Positions 43,078 through 51,807 of a stretch of 64,000 nucleotides of DNA are shown piece by piece. Every line of letters begins with the position of its first letter. Within the stretch, counting starts at the first letter, position 1. A program made the translations under genes and the position numbers. Under the pieces are notes generated by a model that was given only the letters and a program-made list of their open reading frames with translations, did not search any database and was not told the DNA's origin. The stretch comes from Paenibacillus tritici (GTDB lineage: Bacteria > Bacillota > Bacilli > Paenibacillales > Paenibacillaceae), in contig NZ_JABMKX010000010.1 of NCBI RefSeq assembly GCF_013204885.1, positions 1 to 64,000 on the forward strand, written 5' to 3'.

Positions 43078-44700
43078 ATGCCTCACAATCAGAAGAAAAG
43101 TACCCGAACAACCAAAGATCCCGCAGAGACCTCTGTACCTGCGCCGCTGCCGCTGAATCTCTCACTGGAGGCCAATTTGCAGGAAATCAGCCGCCGGATC
43201 GGTGACAGCTCGGATATCGTTATCCGTAAGTTCAATAGTGAATCCCCGCATTCTCTCTCTCTATGCTTCATCTATATTGACGGCCTGGTGAATGCCGATG
43301 CGGTTAACCAGATGGTGCTTCAGCCGATCATGGAGAATGGCGCGCTGAATGGGGGCACGCTTACAACCGGGGCGGCCTTCACCCTGATTAAGGATCATAT
43401 GCTGCCGGTCGGGGGAGTCAAGGAAGGGGCAACCCTGGAAGGGCTGCTGCCCCTGCTTTTTGAAGGCTACACCCTGATTCTATTCGAGGGGCTTCAGACC
43501 GCTGTGGCCGCCGATACTGCCGGTTGGGAGAAAAGAAGCATTAACGAGCCCACCTCCCAAGGGGTTATCCGCGGGCCCAAGGAAGGCTTCACGGAAAGCC
43601 TGCGCACAGGGACTTCTATGCTGCGCCGGAGGCTGAAAACTACCGATCTGCGGATTGAGGAATATAAAATCGGCCAGCGGACCGGGACCGGCATTGCCCT
43701 CGTCTATTTGAAGGGCCTTGCCAGTGAGCAGGTGCTGGCCGAATTACGCCGCCGGTTGAACGCCATTGATACCGACGCTATTCTGGAGAGCAACTATATC
43801 GAAGAATTTATCCAGGACGGCGGTCTGACGCCTTTTCCCACCATTCAGAATACAGAGCGGCCTGACGCTATGGCCGGGGGTATCCTGGAAGGACAAGTAG
43901 GAATTATTATCGACGGTACTCCCTTTGCCCTGCTGGCACCGTCTACCTTTTTCAATTTCTTTCAATCCAGCGAGGATTACTACCAGCGGTATGATATTTC
44001 ATCCTTTCTGCGGCTGATACGCTACGGTGCGTTCTTCGTATCCATGCTGCTGCCTGCGCTCTATATTGCAGTGACCACCTTTCATCAGGAGATGCTGCCG
44101 ACCACCCTGCTGATCAGTCTGGCTGCCCAGCGCGAAGGAGTGCCGCTTCCCGCCTTCGCGGAGGCGCTGCTCATGGAGCTGACCTTCGATGTGCTGCGCG
44201 AAGCGGGGGTACGTATGCCCCGCACCATCGGTCCGGCCATCTCTATTGTCGGCGCACTGGTGCTGGGACAGGCTGCCGTTCAGGCAGGGCTTGTCTCTGC
44301 GGCGATGGTCATTGTCGTCTCTTTTACCGCGATCTCGAACTTTGTGATCCCGTCACTCGCTATCGCTAACTCCATCCGGCTGATACGCTTTGTAATGATG
44401 TTTATCGCCGCATCGCTTGGGCTGTTCGGCATCATGTCCTTCTTGATGGTGCTGCTGATTCATATGGCGGGCCTGCGTTCCTTCGGGGTGCCCTACCTGT
44501 CTCCGGTAGCGCCGATGATTCCGCGTTATCTGAAGGATATCTTCATCCGCGTTCCGCTGTGGAGCATGGACATACGTCCTAAGACTAACCTGGGTAAAGA
44601 AACCCGCAGACAAGCACCGCACCAGAAGCCCAAGCCTGCGGAAAGCGCGAACGGGCCCTCCCGGGAGCAGCAGAATCCGCAGGGGGAGGGGCCGGCATGA
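43078..44700 (+). CDS. Spore germination receptor subunit A (GerA family)
   Basis: A 540-residue GerA-family subunit. The N-terminal cytoplasmic domain (LEANLQEISRRIGDSSDIVIRKF and FIYIDGLVNADAVNQMVLQPIM) precedes the conserved RGPKEGFTESLRTGTSMLRRR block (split for length), YLKGLASEQVLAELRRRL, then IEEFIQDGGLTPFPTIQNTERPD. About five helices follow (RYGAFFVSMLLPALYIAVTTF; IVGALVLGQAAVQAGLVSAAMVIVVS). The ATG at 43078 follows AAAGGGG by 8 bases; the longer frame overlaps the upstream terminator. First gene of the operon; works with the B and C subunits in the spore inner membrane to sense a germinant. Confidence 0.95.
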   Translation: MPHNQKKSTRTTKDPAETSVPAPLPLNLSLEANLQEISRRIGDSSDIVIRKFNSESPHSLSLCFIYIDGLVNADAVNQMVLQPIMENGALNGGTLTTGAAFTLIKDHMLPVGGVKEGATLEGLLPLLFEGYTLILFEGLQTAVAADTAGWEKRSINEPTSQGVIRGPKEGFTESLRTGTSMLRRRLKTTDLRIEEYKIGQRTGTGIALVYLKGLASEQVLAELRRRLNAIDTDAILESNYIEEFIQDGGLTPFPTIQNTERPDAMAGGILEGQVGIIIDGTPFALLAPSTFFNFFQSSEDYYQRYDISSFLRLIRYGAFFVSMLLPALYIAVTTFHQEMLPTTLLISLAAQREGVPLPAFAEALLMELTFDVLREAGVRMPRTIGPAISIVGALVLGQAAVQAGLVSAAMVIVVSFTAISNFVIPSLAIANSIRLIRFVMMFIAASLGLFGIMSFLMVLLIHMAGLRSFGVPYLSPVAPMIPRYLKDIFIRVPLWSMDIRPKTNLGKETRRQAPHQKPKPAESANGPSREQQNPQGEGPA

Positions 44701-45800
44701 ACGGAAAAATCGGCACTACCCAGGCAGCCATGCTCATCGTCAATACCATATTGCCGACGGCCACCGTCGTGCTGCCCATCATTATCAGCACCTATGCCGA
44801 ACAAGATGCACCGCTGGCCATCATTATGTCCACCCTGGCCGGTCTGCTGATTGCTGCCATCGTCGGGACTGTGATTCGCAGCAGCAACGGCGCTCCTTTT
44901 CTGGACTGGGTCGGGGAGAAAAGCTCTCCGGTTGTCTCAACCATCCTGGGCCTGCTGATGCTGCAATTCTATCTGGATACCTCGGCAACGATCCTGCGCG
45001 AATTCGTCAATTTCATCAAAGACAATGTACTGATCAACACGCCGGTCACGGTGCTCGTGATTCTGATCCTGTGCATTTCAATCTATATGGTAAGACAAGG
45101 CATCGAAGCCATTGCCCGGGTGAACAGCCTGGTTATTCTGCTCTACCTGTTCTTCGCACCGCTGTACCTGTTCGGGTTATATCATGATCTGAATGTGCAC
45201 CAGCTGCTGCCGATGTTCGATCATACCCTGGCGGAGCTGACACTAGCCAGCCTGACGCCAACGGCCTGGATGTCCGAAGTAGCCGTGATGCTGTTCCTGG
45301 CGCCCTACCTGCGGTATCCGCAGAGGGCGCGGATCATCGGCTGGATGGGCCTGCTGTTCGTCGCTACGCTGATGATGCTCTCTCTGGTCTCCGCTCTGAT
45401 GGTATTCGGGAGCCAGTTTATCAAGCTGACGGCCTATCCGGGCTTCTCCACCGTGGGGATCGTCCGCATCGGCCGGTTCGTGGAGAAGCTGGATATTCTC
45501 TTCATCTCCTACTGGGTGCTGTCGATCTATCTCAAATTCGGGATCTTCCTGTTCGTCACGGTAGAGTGCTTCAAGCAGACGTTCCGGGTCAGCAGCAGCC
45601 GGCCCTTCATCGGGGCGCTGGGCCTGGTCATTGCGCTGGAATGCCTGTTCTCCTGGCAAAGCTCAGCCGAGCTTAATGACTACAACAAGGAAGGGCGGTT
45701 CGTGGTCTTCTTCCTGTTCAATGTGCTGGTTCCGCTGGGGGCGGTTCTGCTGAACAGGGTGCAGAAGGCCAGGTCCAGGCGGAAGGAGCTGGAGACATGA
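44697..45800 (+). CDS. Spore germination receptor permease, first B subunit (GerAB family)
   Basis: A 367-residue, about ten-helix protein of the GerAB/amino-acid permease-like family (TTQAAMLIVNTILPTATVVLP at the start; RVNSLVILLYLFFAPLYLFGLYHDLN; RFVEKLDILFISYWVLSIYLKFG). The B subunit carries the germinant-binding pocket in known receptors. It overlaps the A gene by four bases (ATGA). Confidence 0.92.
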   Translation: MNGKIGTTQAAMLIVNTILPTATVVLPIIISTYAEQDAPLAIIMSTLAGLLIAAIVGTVIRSSNGAPFLDWVGEKSSPVVSTILGLLMLQFYLDTSATILREFVNFIKDNVLINTPVTVLVILILCISIYMVRQGIEAIARVNSLVILLYLFFAPLYLFGLYHDLNVHQLLPMFDHTLAELTLASLTPTAWMSEVAVMLFLAPYLRYPQRARIIGWMGLLFVATLMMLSLVSALMVFGSQFIKLTAYPGFSTVGIVRIGRFVEKLDILFISYWVLSIYLKFGIFLFVTVECFKQTFRVSSSRPFIGALGLVIALECLFSWQSSAELNDYNKEGRFVVFFLFNVLVPLGAVLLNRVQKARSRRKELET

Positions 45801-47032
45801 AGAGCAAACAGAGAACCCTGCTGTGCCTGATCCTCTGTCTTCCGCTGCTGTCTGTACTTCTCTCCGGCTGCTGGGATGACCGTGAGCTGAATGAACTGGG
45901 CATTACCTCCGGCTCCGCCTATGACTGGGAGAACAATCAGTGGAAAGCGACCTATCAGGTGATCAACCCTTCATCGGGGGCCAGCGGTATGGGAGGCGGC
46001 GGAGGCGGCAGTACCAGCTCACCGCCGTTCCTCACCTTCACCGTCAAAGGCCGGACGATCATGGAGGCCATTGAACGAACCAATCTGACCAGTACGCGGG
46101 AGATGTTCTTCTCCCACTCCAGAATAACCGTCATTGGCGAGAGCCTCGCCAGGCACGGGATCAATCAGCTGATTGATATGTTCCTGCGTAAGCAGGATGC
46201 CAGGGAAACTGTATTCGTATTCATAACCCAGGGAGAAGCCGGGGATATCCTGGATCAGCTCATGCAGATGACCAAAAATCAGGGGGCCGGTATCCAGCTC
46301 ATGATTGAACAGGAAGCGAAGCTTATGTCCTATTATCCCGGAACCCGCCTGTATGAGCTGGCTATGGCCCTCTCCTCCGAGTCAAGAAGTGCCGTATTGC
46401 CGGAGATTCTCCTGACCGGTCCCCAGACGATGGATGAGACGAGCGAGACAGGCGTTACAGATCTGCCTTCACGCCTGGCGCTGGGAAGACTGGGCGTCAT
46501 CAAGGGGGACACGTTCGTGGGGTGGCTTAGCCAGAAGCAGGCTTTTGGCCTCTCTTTTCTGACCAATAACATCGACTCTGCGACCCTCGCCTTCGCCTCT
46601 CAGCCCACGAAGAGTGACAAGCTGGACGCCTCATTTATTCTGCAGAATTCGGCTACTACGGTCCATCCCGTCTGGGATAAGGATCATTATGTGATGAATA
46701 TTGAGGTCCAAGGCAGCGGCGTACTCACCGAGCTTGGGAGTGTCATGGATCTGAATGACCGCAAGGCCATCCGTGAGATGGAAGCCTCTCTTGAACAGCA
46801 GGTGCTGAGTCTCGTCAATGATTCATGGACAGAGGTCAAGCGGCTGGGTGCCGACGTTACGGGATTTGCCGTGAGAATCCACCGGAGCGACCGCAAGCGC
46901 TGGAAGCAGATCGAAGAGGAGCGAAGCTGGGACCGCATATTTCAGGAGATTGAGATCCGCCCGCAGGTCTCGATCGAGATTGAACGGACCGGCCTCAGCA
47001 ATAAATCGTTCAAATCCGTCCAACAGGAGTAA
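45797..47032 (+). CDS. Spore germination receptor lipoprotein, C subunit (Ger(x)C family)
   Basis: A 411-residue lipoprotein. Signal peptide with lipobox LLSGC (Cys about 24), followed by the family WDDRELNELGITSGSAYDW. Other features: TVKGRTIMEAIERTNLTSTREMFFSHSRITVIGESLARHG (shown in parts only), a Gly-rich insert (GGGGGGS-type), and EVDAGTGL-like C-terminal strands up to IEIERTGLSNKSF. Overlaps the B gene by four bases. It localises to the outer face of the spore inner membrane. Confidence 0.93.
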   Translation: MKSKQRTLLCLILCLPLLSVLLSGCWDDRELNELGITSGSAYDWENNQWKATYQVINPSSGASGMGGGGGGSTSSPPFLTFTVKGRTIMEAIERTNLTSTREMFFSHSRITVIGESLARHGINQLIDMFLRKQDARETVFVFITQGEAGDILDQLMQMTKNQGAGIQLMIEQEAKLMSYYPGTRLYELAMALSSESRSAVLPEILLTGPQTMDETSETGVTDLPSRLALGRLGVIKGDTFVGWLSQKQAFGLSFLTNNIDSATLAFASQPTKSDKLDASFILQNSATTVHPVWDKDHYVMNIEVQGSGVLTELGSVMDLNDRKAIREMEASLEQQVLSLVNDSWTEVKRLGADVTGFAVRIHRSDRKRWKQIEEERSWDRIFQEIEIRPQVSIEIERTGLSNKSFKSVQQE

Positions 47033-47044
47033 AGGAGCCTATCT

Positions 47045-47278
47045 ATGAAAATAGCTATAACTCTAATACTCTACGCGATTGCTTATCTCTGGGGGTGGAC
47101 GAAGCTGCGCGGAAAAGGCCGCCGCCTGCAGCGGCTCTGGTTCGGCTGTATTCTTGGCTACTGTGCCTACATTAACCTATGCGGGATAACCAGAACCCCT
47201 CATGTATCACTGAGCCTTCTATATACGGCGTTCTTCCAGCCTGTCGGCAGAGCCATCATCTATTGGTTAGGAGGCTAA
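47045..47278 (+). CDS. Small two-helix membrane protein in the ger operon (candidate D subunit)
   Basis: A 77-residue protein with two hydrophobic segments (IAITLILYAIAYLWGW and ILGYCAYINLCGI/HVSLSLLYTAFF) and a basic loop RGKGRRLQRLW. Ribosome site AAAGGAG six to nine bases before ATG. Its size, two-helix form and location inside a ger operon match the small 'D' proteins found with some GerA-type receptors in Bacillus and Clostridium. The link is by position and shape, not by sequence family. Confidence 0.75.
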   Translation: MKIAITLILYAIAYLWGWTKLRGKGRRLQRLWFGCILGYCAYINLCGITRTPHVSLSLLYTAFFQPVGRAIIYWLGG

Positions 47279-47287
47279 TTCGTAATC

Positions 47288-48388
47288 ATGCCCAACAAAG
47301 AACAGGTCTCTTCCCTCCAGATTGCGTTCATGATTATGCTGTTTGAGATCGGCAGCACGCCATTGTTCCTACTCGGAGGCACGGCGAAGCAGGACTCCTG
47401 GCTGGCGATGTGTACAGGCTCCGCCGCCGGATTCATCCTGCTTCTGCTGCTGATGTGGATTCAGTGGCGCTCTCCGGGTACAGACCTGATCGGGATGCTT
47501 AAGCTCCATTTCGGCAAGCTTCCGGGAGCCGTCATCGGCGGGGTCTATAGCCTGTATTTTGCCTATCAGTCCATGCGTAATGTCCGCGATCTCGGTGAAC
47601 TGACGGCGATGACCATGCTGCCAAGAACACCTATGTCTGTCACGATGCTTGTTTTTGTGTTGCTTGCGCTATACGCCATCTGGAAGGGGGCCGAGGTTGT
47701 ATTCAGGCTGCCCGAGGTCCTGCTGCCGGTGATGCTTGTCTTCTATATCCTGCTCGTTATCATGCTTGGAATAATGGGGGCTATCGACTTCGGCCGTCTG
47801 TCCCCTGTCCTTGGGGGCGGGCTAATGCCGGTGATTGAAGCTGCGCTGCCGGAAATCGTCTCGTTCCCCTTCGGGCAGATGATTGTTTTTTTGATGCTGT
47901 GGTCCTTATGGGAGAAGCCCGGGCTGCCTGTAAAATATACGGTGAACGCTTATCTGCTCATCAGCCTGTTCCTGATCTTCATGAACGCGCTTAATGTGGC
48001 GGTCCTTGGCCCGGCTATCGCGGGAATCAGCCAGCTGCCTTTTCTCAAAACCGTCCGCACCTTATCCAATCTCAAATTCGTGGAACGGCTTGATATCCTG
48101 GTAACCGCCCAGCTCTTCGTGGGGCTGCTGATCAAGATGATGATCTTCTATTTCTGTTCGGTAAAAGCCATGGCCGGGCTGACCGGCAAACCCGCCAAAT
48201 GGTGGGTGTTCCCCGTGGGTGCGGTTATCTACGGCGCTTCCTTCCTGGAGCGGGACTATACCCAGCACATTGCCATCGGCCTCGGGCCAAGCCTTAAGCT
48301 TGACCCGGTATTCCAGGTCGCCATTCCGCTGCTCCTGGCGGTTTCTATCTGGGTGCGGGGGCGGTTCGGGCGGTCAGGGAATTTTTGA
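47288..48388 (+). CDS. Spore germination receptor permease, second B subunit (GerAB family)
   Basis: A 366-residue, about ten-helix GerAB-family permease (SSLQIAFMIMLFEIGSTPLFLLGG; VRDLGELTAMTMLPRTPMSV; ISQLPFLKTVRTLSNLKFVERLDILV). It is clearly distinct from the first B protein: the two share the family pattern VERLDIL/VEKLDIL but little else. A receptor with two B subunits may accept two germinants or exchange subunits. It starts nine bases after the small protein gene and ends the operon. Confidence 0.93.
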   Translation: MPNKEQVSSLQIAFMIMLFEIGSTPLFLLGGTAKQDSWLAMCTGSAAGFILLLLLMWIQWRSPGTDLIGMLKLHFGKLPGAVIGGVYSLYFAYQSMRNVRDLGELTAMTMLPRTPMSVTMLVFVLLALYAIWKGAEVVFRLPEVLLPVMLVFYILLVIMLGIMGAIDFGRLSPVLGGGLMPVIEAALPEIVSFPFGQMIVFLMLWSLWEKPGLPVKYTVNAYLLISLFLIFMNALNVAVLGPAIAGISQLPFLKTVRTLSNLKFVERLDILVTAQLFVGLLIKMMIFYFCSVKAMAGLTGKPAKWWVFPVGAVIYGASFLERDYTQHIAIGLGPSLKLDPVFQVAIPLLLAVSIWVRGRFGRSGNF

Positions 48389-48419
48389 TAAATCTTGCTG
48401 TATTTTTTCTTTCCCGAGG

Positions 48420-48435
48420 GCAACATTATTGTTGC
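48420..48435. promoter_or_regulatory. Inverted repeat between the ger and feo operons
   Basis: GCAACATTATTGTTGC, a perfect 6-bp inverted repeat with a 4-base loop, lies 30 bases past the ger operon and about 140 before feoA. It could be a weak terminator or an operator; no T-run follows. Confidence 0.4.
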
Positions 48436-48576
48436 AAGGACAAATTTATTTACTTATACTAATATTGTGGCAGGCTGCAATATTCTATGCCCTGCACAAT
48501 ATACTATACAAGTGCATACTTCATACTAATGGATAACGATTCATTTATTATTTTTAATACGAAAGTAGGAGATGGT

Positions 48577-48831
48577 ATGGCTGGAGCCGTAATTCCATTG
48601 TCAGAAGCCGTGAACGGCAGCACGCTGCGCATCAGCGGCATCGAAGTTCAGGGTGTGCTGCGGAGAAGACTGCTGGATCTTGGATTTGTCGCCGGGAATA
48701 GCGTGGAAGTGCTGCGGCGCAGCCCGCTTGGAGACCCTACGGCTTTTCGGGTTAGCAATACAACGATTGCCCTGCGCCGGGAAGAGAGCTCCCTCATCTA
48801 CGGGGAACTGATTGGGGGCGGTGAAGGATGA
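48577..48831 (+). CDS. feoA: Ferrous iron transport protein A
   Basis: An 84-residue SH3-like FeoA protein (PLSEAVNGSTLRISGIEVQG, RRRLLDLGFVAGNSVEVLRR and GDPTAFRVSNTTIALRREE). FeoA assists the FeoB iron(II) transporter at the cytoplasmic face. The ATG at 48577 follows TAGGAGATGG; the longer frame is unsupported. A weak Fur-like stretch (about 48532-48550) lies upstream and is not called with confidence. Overlaps the feoB gene by four bases. Confidence 0.93.
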   Translation: MAGAVIPLSEAVNGSTLRISGIEVQGVLRRRLLDLGFVAGNSVEVLRRSPLGDPTAFRVSNTTIALRREESSLIYGELIGGGEG

Positions 48832-49559
48832 GCCGCTATACGGTCGCTTTTGCAGGCAATCCCAACACAGGCAAGAGCACGCTGTTCAATCTGCTGACGG
48901 GTATGCGCCAGCACACCGGCAATTGGGCGGGCAAAACCGTGGTCACCGCCGAAGGACAGTTCACCCATAAGGATCATACTTACCTGGCCGTTGATCTTCC
49001 GGGCACCTATTCCCTGTACTCCAATTCCGCCGATGAAGAGGCCGCGCGAGACTATATTATCTTTGAGCAGCCTGATGTAACGCTGGTGGTTCTGGATGCA
49101 ACCTCGCTGGAACGCAACCTCAATCTTGCCCTGCAGGTGCTGGAGATTACCGGACGCGCAGTGGTTTGCATCAACCTGATTGATGAAGCCCGGCGCCTGG
49201 GCATTGATATTAATCTGAAGCGGATCGCCAAAAGACTCGGGGTTCCGGTAACAGCTATTTCTGCCCGGGGCCGGATCGGCATTGATGAACTGCTGGATCA
49301 GATCGAGCGCGTGGCTACCGGTGAATTCAGGGCTGAACCGCTGAAGATCACCTATAACGATGAGATTGAGCAAGGTATTGCGGAGCTGATCCCGATGGTG
49401 GAGCAGACTGTCGGCGCAAGATATCCGGCGCGCTGGATTGCCCTGCGGCTGCTGGACGGTGATCACAGCCTGCTTGCTTCCCTCAAAGCCCATATGGGCC
49501 GCAAGGATATTCACGTAAGCGAGGAGGTGGCCAGCCATGGAATCACCGCATGCCATTAA
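48828..49559 (+). CDS. feoB: FeoB, G-protein domain as a separate protein
   Basis: A 243-residue stand-alone FeoB GTPase. G1 is GNPNTGKST (10-18), G3 DLPG (D56), G4 NLID (116-119), G5 SAR. After the G domain comes the helical GDI-like region (DEIEQGIAELIPMVEQTVG; LRLLDGDHSLL). The frame stops at TAA 49557-49559, where a normal FeoB would continue into the membrane domain. The membrane part is the next frame (start 49537), overlapping by 23 bases in another frame with its own ribosome site. This looks like a natural split rather than a sequencing error, but that needs read-level confirmation. Confidence 0.93.
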   Translation: MSRYTVAFAGNPNTGKSTLFNLLTGMRQHTGNWAGKTVVTAEGQFTHKDHTYLAVDLPGTYSLYSNSADEEAARDYIIFEQPDVTLVVLDATSLERNLNLALQVLEITGRAVVCINLIDEARRLGIDINLKRIAKRLGVPVTAISARGRIGIDELLDQIERVATGEFRAEPLKITYNDEIEQGIAELIPMVEQTVGARYPARWIALRLLDGDHSLLASLKAHMGRKDIHVSEEVASHGITACH

Positions 49560-50946
49560 CGGGCACGACCCGATGGATTCCCTGCTCACTGCCGCGAAAA
49601 AGCTGGCTGACCATGGGGGAATCCGCGATGAGATTGTCAGCGGAATCTACGGTGTATCCGCAGACATCTGCAGGGATGCCGTCATCTACCAAGACAAGAA
49701 GAAGCTCGGCAGCACCTACAAGCTGGACAATATCGTTACCTCCAGGATCTGGGGCTTCCCCATTATGCTTGCCGGGCTTGGCCTGGTCTTCTGGATTACG
49801 ATTGCCGGAGCCAATTATCCTTCGAGCTGGATTGCCTCCTTCTTCAGCTGGATCGAAGGTTATCTGACCTCAGGCTTCGCGGCGGTTCATGCACCAGCCT
49901 GGCTGCATGGCGTCCTTGTCCTTGGACTGTACCGAGGAACCTCATGGGTCATCAGCGTCATGCTGCCGCCCATGATGATTTTCTTCCCGGTGTTTGCGCT
50001 GCTGGAGAATTTCGGGTATCTGCCCCGGGTAGCTTTTAATATGGACCGCCTGTTCAAGAAATCCGGGGGGCACGGCAAGCAGGCCTTGACGATGTCGATG
50101 GGCTTCGGCTGTAACGCCGCGGCTATTCTGTCCACCCGCATTATTGAATCGCCCCGCGAACGGATGCTGGCCATTCTGACCAACAACTTCGTTCCGTGCA
50201 ACGGCCGCTGGCCGACACTTATTCTGCTCTCTTCCATGTTCATGGTCGGGGCTGCCACCACCGGGGCATTGCGTACCTTCTCCACTGCGCTGGTATTGAT
50301 GGGGATCGTACTGGTCGGTATTGTTGTCACCCTGAGCGTATCGTGGGTCATGTCCAAAACCGCGCTGCGCGGTGTCCCTACCCACTACACCCTTGAGCTT
50401 CCGCCTTACCGCCGTCCGCAGATCTGGAAGACGATTGTCCGCTCCTCCAAGGAGAAGTCGCTGAATGTACTGACCCGTGCCATCATCGTGGCCGCTCCGG
50501 CAGGCATCATCACCTGGATTCTCGGCAATGTCTTCGTCGGCGGGGAGAGCGTGCTTAACCATATGGCGGCCTGGTTCGATCCGTTCGCCCAGCTGCTCGG
50601 TATGGACGGCTTCATCATCATGGCCTTCATCCTCGGCCTGCCGGCCAACGAAATTGTGCTGCCGATCCTGCTGATGGGCTATATGTCCTCCGGGGCTATG
50701 GTCGATATTGAAGGCCTGGGCAGCATCAAGGATATCTTCCTTAGCCACGGCTGGACCTGGCTGACCGCGCTGAATATGATGCTGTTCTCCCTGCTTCACT
50801 ATCCTTGCGGCACCACGCTGGTGAACATCTACAAGGAGACCAAAAGCATGAAGTGGGCCGTACTCTCCGCTGTGATCCCACTCGCCATCGCAATCGGCGT
50901 AACCTTCACCGTAGCTTCGGCGGCCCGGCTGTTCGGCTGGGTGTGA
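49537..50946 (+). CDS. feoB: FeoB, membrane domain as a separate protein
   Basis: A 469-residue integral-membrane FeoB core. It starts at ATG 49537 behind AGGAGGTGG, inside the end of the GTPase gene. The N-terminal 60 residues complete the helical domain (KKLADHGGIRDEIVSGIYG) and are followed by the two Gate regions: PPMMIFFPVFALLENFGYLPRVAF split by the loop with MSMGFGCNAAA and the conserved Cys in NNFVPCNGRWPT, then LPANEIVLPILLMGY. About eight helices. Forms the iron(II) channel, presumably with the separate GTPase. Ends the operon; no feoC seen. Confidence 0.93.
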   Translation: MESPHAINGHDPMDSLLTAAKKLADHGGIRDEIVSGIYGVSADICRDAVIYQDKKKLGSTYKLDNIVTSRIWGFPIMLAGLGLVFWITIAGANYPSSWIASFFSWIEGYLTSGFAAVHAPAWLHGVLVLGLYRGTSWVISVMLPPMMIFFPVFALLENFGYLPRVAFNMDRLFKKSGGHGKQALTMSMGFGCNAAAILSTRIIESPRERMLAILTNNFVPCNGRWPTLILLSSMFMVGAATTGALRTFSTALVLMGIVLVGIVVTLSVSWVMSKTALRGVPTHYTLELPPYRRPQIWKTIVRSSKEKSLNVLTRAIIVAAPAGIITWILGNVFVGGESVLNHMAAWFDPFAQLLGMDGFIIMAFILGLPANEIVLPILLMGYMSSGAMVDIEGLGSIKDIFLSHGWTWLTALNMMLFSLLHYPCGTTLVNIYKETKSMKWAVLSAVIPLAIAIGVTFTVASAARLFGWV

Positions 50947-51026
50947 TGCGGGATGTGGCGTGATGCGGGATGTGGTGCGATGCGGGATGCGGGATGTGAA
51001 GTATGAGATGCGAAATATGAGATGTG
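50943..51026. repeat. Short repeat of GATGCGGGATGTG type just past feoB
   Basis: Starting at the feoB stop, seven or so irregular units of GATGCGGGATGTG (12-17 bp, later AGTATGAGATG, AAATATGAGATG) run up to the terminator. Unit lengths vary, suggesting old slippage expansion. Confidence 0.7.
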
Positions 51027-51027
51027 A

Positions 51028-51078
51028 GCACCGCGCGCGGGGGATGCTGCTTGTCTATGCAGCACCCCGCGCGCGGTG
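51028..51078 (+). terminator. Very GC-rich hairpin downstream of feoB
   Basis: CACCGCGCGCGGGG-ATGCTGC pairs with GCAGCACCCCGCGCGCGGTG, about 19-20 bp with a small bulge. Probable feo operon terminator, although it lacks a long T-run (GTGCGTCTGTC follows). Confidence 0.7.
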
Positions 51079-51146
51079 TGCGTCTGTCCCCCGTATTTGC
51101 CCCCCACATGACAACGTTCATGACGCTACATATAAATGAGAGCTAA

Positions 51147-51425
51147 TAAATGAGAGCCACACTAACGAGTACCACACTGATGGGAGACACACTAACGAGA
51201 ATCACACTTATGGGAGACACGCTAACGAGAGCCACACTGATGGGAGACACACTAACGAGTGCCACACTGACGGGAGACACACTGATGGGGGCTAACCAAC
51301 GGGAGCTAACCGGGACGTTACCCGCTCCCGCCACAAACAAGTTAACGAGAACCACACTAACAAGAGTCACACTGATGAGAGCCACACTGATGAGAGCCAT
51401 ACTAACGAGTGCTAACCGGCACGAT
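51147..51425. repeat. 15-bp tandem array
   Basis: About 15 units alternating between CACACTGATGGGAGA and CACACTAACGAGAGC, with an interruption at 51289-51340 and several degenerate units to 51425. The plus-strand frame (TLMGD TLTRA repeats) has a good period but no ribosome site and is not taken as a gene. Confidence 0.85.
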
Positions 51426-51444
51426 ACCGCGCTCCCGTCACAAA

Positions 51445-51629
51445 CAAGTGGACAAACGTATCTTAATTTGCCAATTTCCGAACAATGCAAGGAAGCAAGT
51501 GGAAAAAGGGCATCTACTATTGGCGGTAACGGGCACTTTGGGCAAAATGCGAGAATTTAAGTGCTGTTTCTCCAACTGCTATCCAGAAGCGCCCGATTCG
51601 TTCATCAGCAAGTGGAGGAAATCCATCTG
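51445..51629. repeat. Four-unit phased element, family C copy 2
   Basis: Units start at 51445, 51496, 51558 and 51609 (steps 51, 62, 51). Units 1, 2 and 4 begin CAAGTGGA; unit 3 is inverted and ends TCCAACTG. Unit 4 is the clearest palindrome (AAGTGGA-N5-TCCATCT). Unit 1 is identical to that of copy 1 at 12856 over 21 bases, while the DNA between units has diverged. Confidence 0.85.
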
Positions 51630-51650
51630 TTTTCGGTCAACACACGGGTA

Positions 51651-51807
51651 AAGTACAAGGACATTAAAGTACCAGAACGGGTAAATCACAAGAACAGTAA
51701 GGTAACAGAACGTTAAAGTGCCAGAACCAGTAAAGTAACAGAACGTTAAAATGCAACAACTTTACAGTACAAGAACTGAAGGTACAGGACTGTTAGGTAC
51801 ACGAGCA
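51651..51807. repeat. 16-bp degenerate tandem array
   Basis: About ten units of 15-17 bp of the type AAGTAACAGAACGTTA / AAGTACCAGAACGGGTA. It ends in GGTACACGAGCATAT. Unrelated in sequence to the 15-bp array upstream. Confidence 0.75.

Noticed and set aside
48531..48550. Fur box upstream of feoA
   Set aside because: Only about half of the consensus positions match; expected biologically but not supported by the sequence.
49530..49560. Frameshift error in feoB
   Set aside because: The second frame has its own ATG and a strong, correctly spaced ribosome site, and no residues seem to be missing at the join. Still listed as a point to check in reads.
51150..51560. 136-residue frame with pentapeptide-like TLMGD/TLTRA repeats
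   Set aside because: It reads through the 15-bp array and into element C2. No ribosome site, and the residues do not fit the A(D/N)Lxx pentapeptide-repeat rule.
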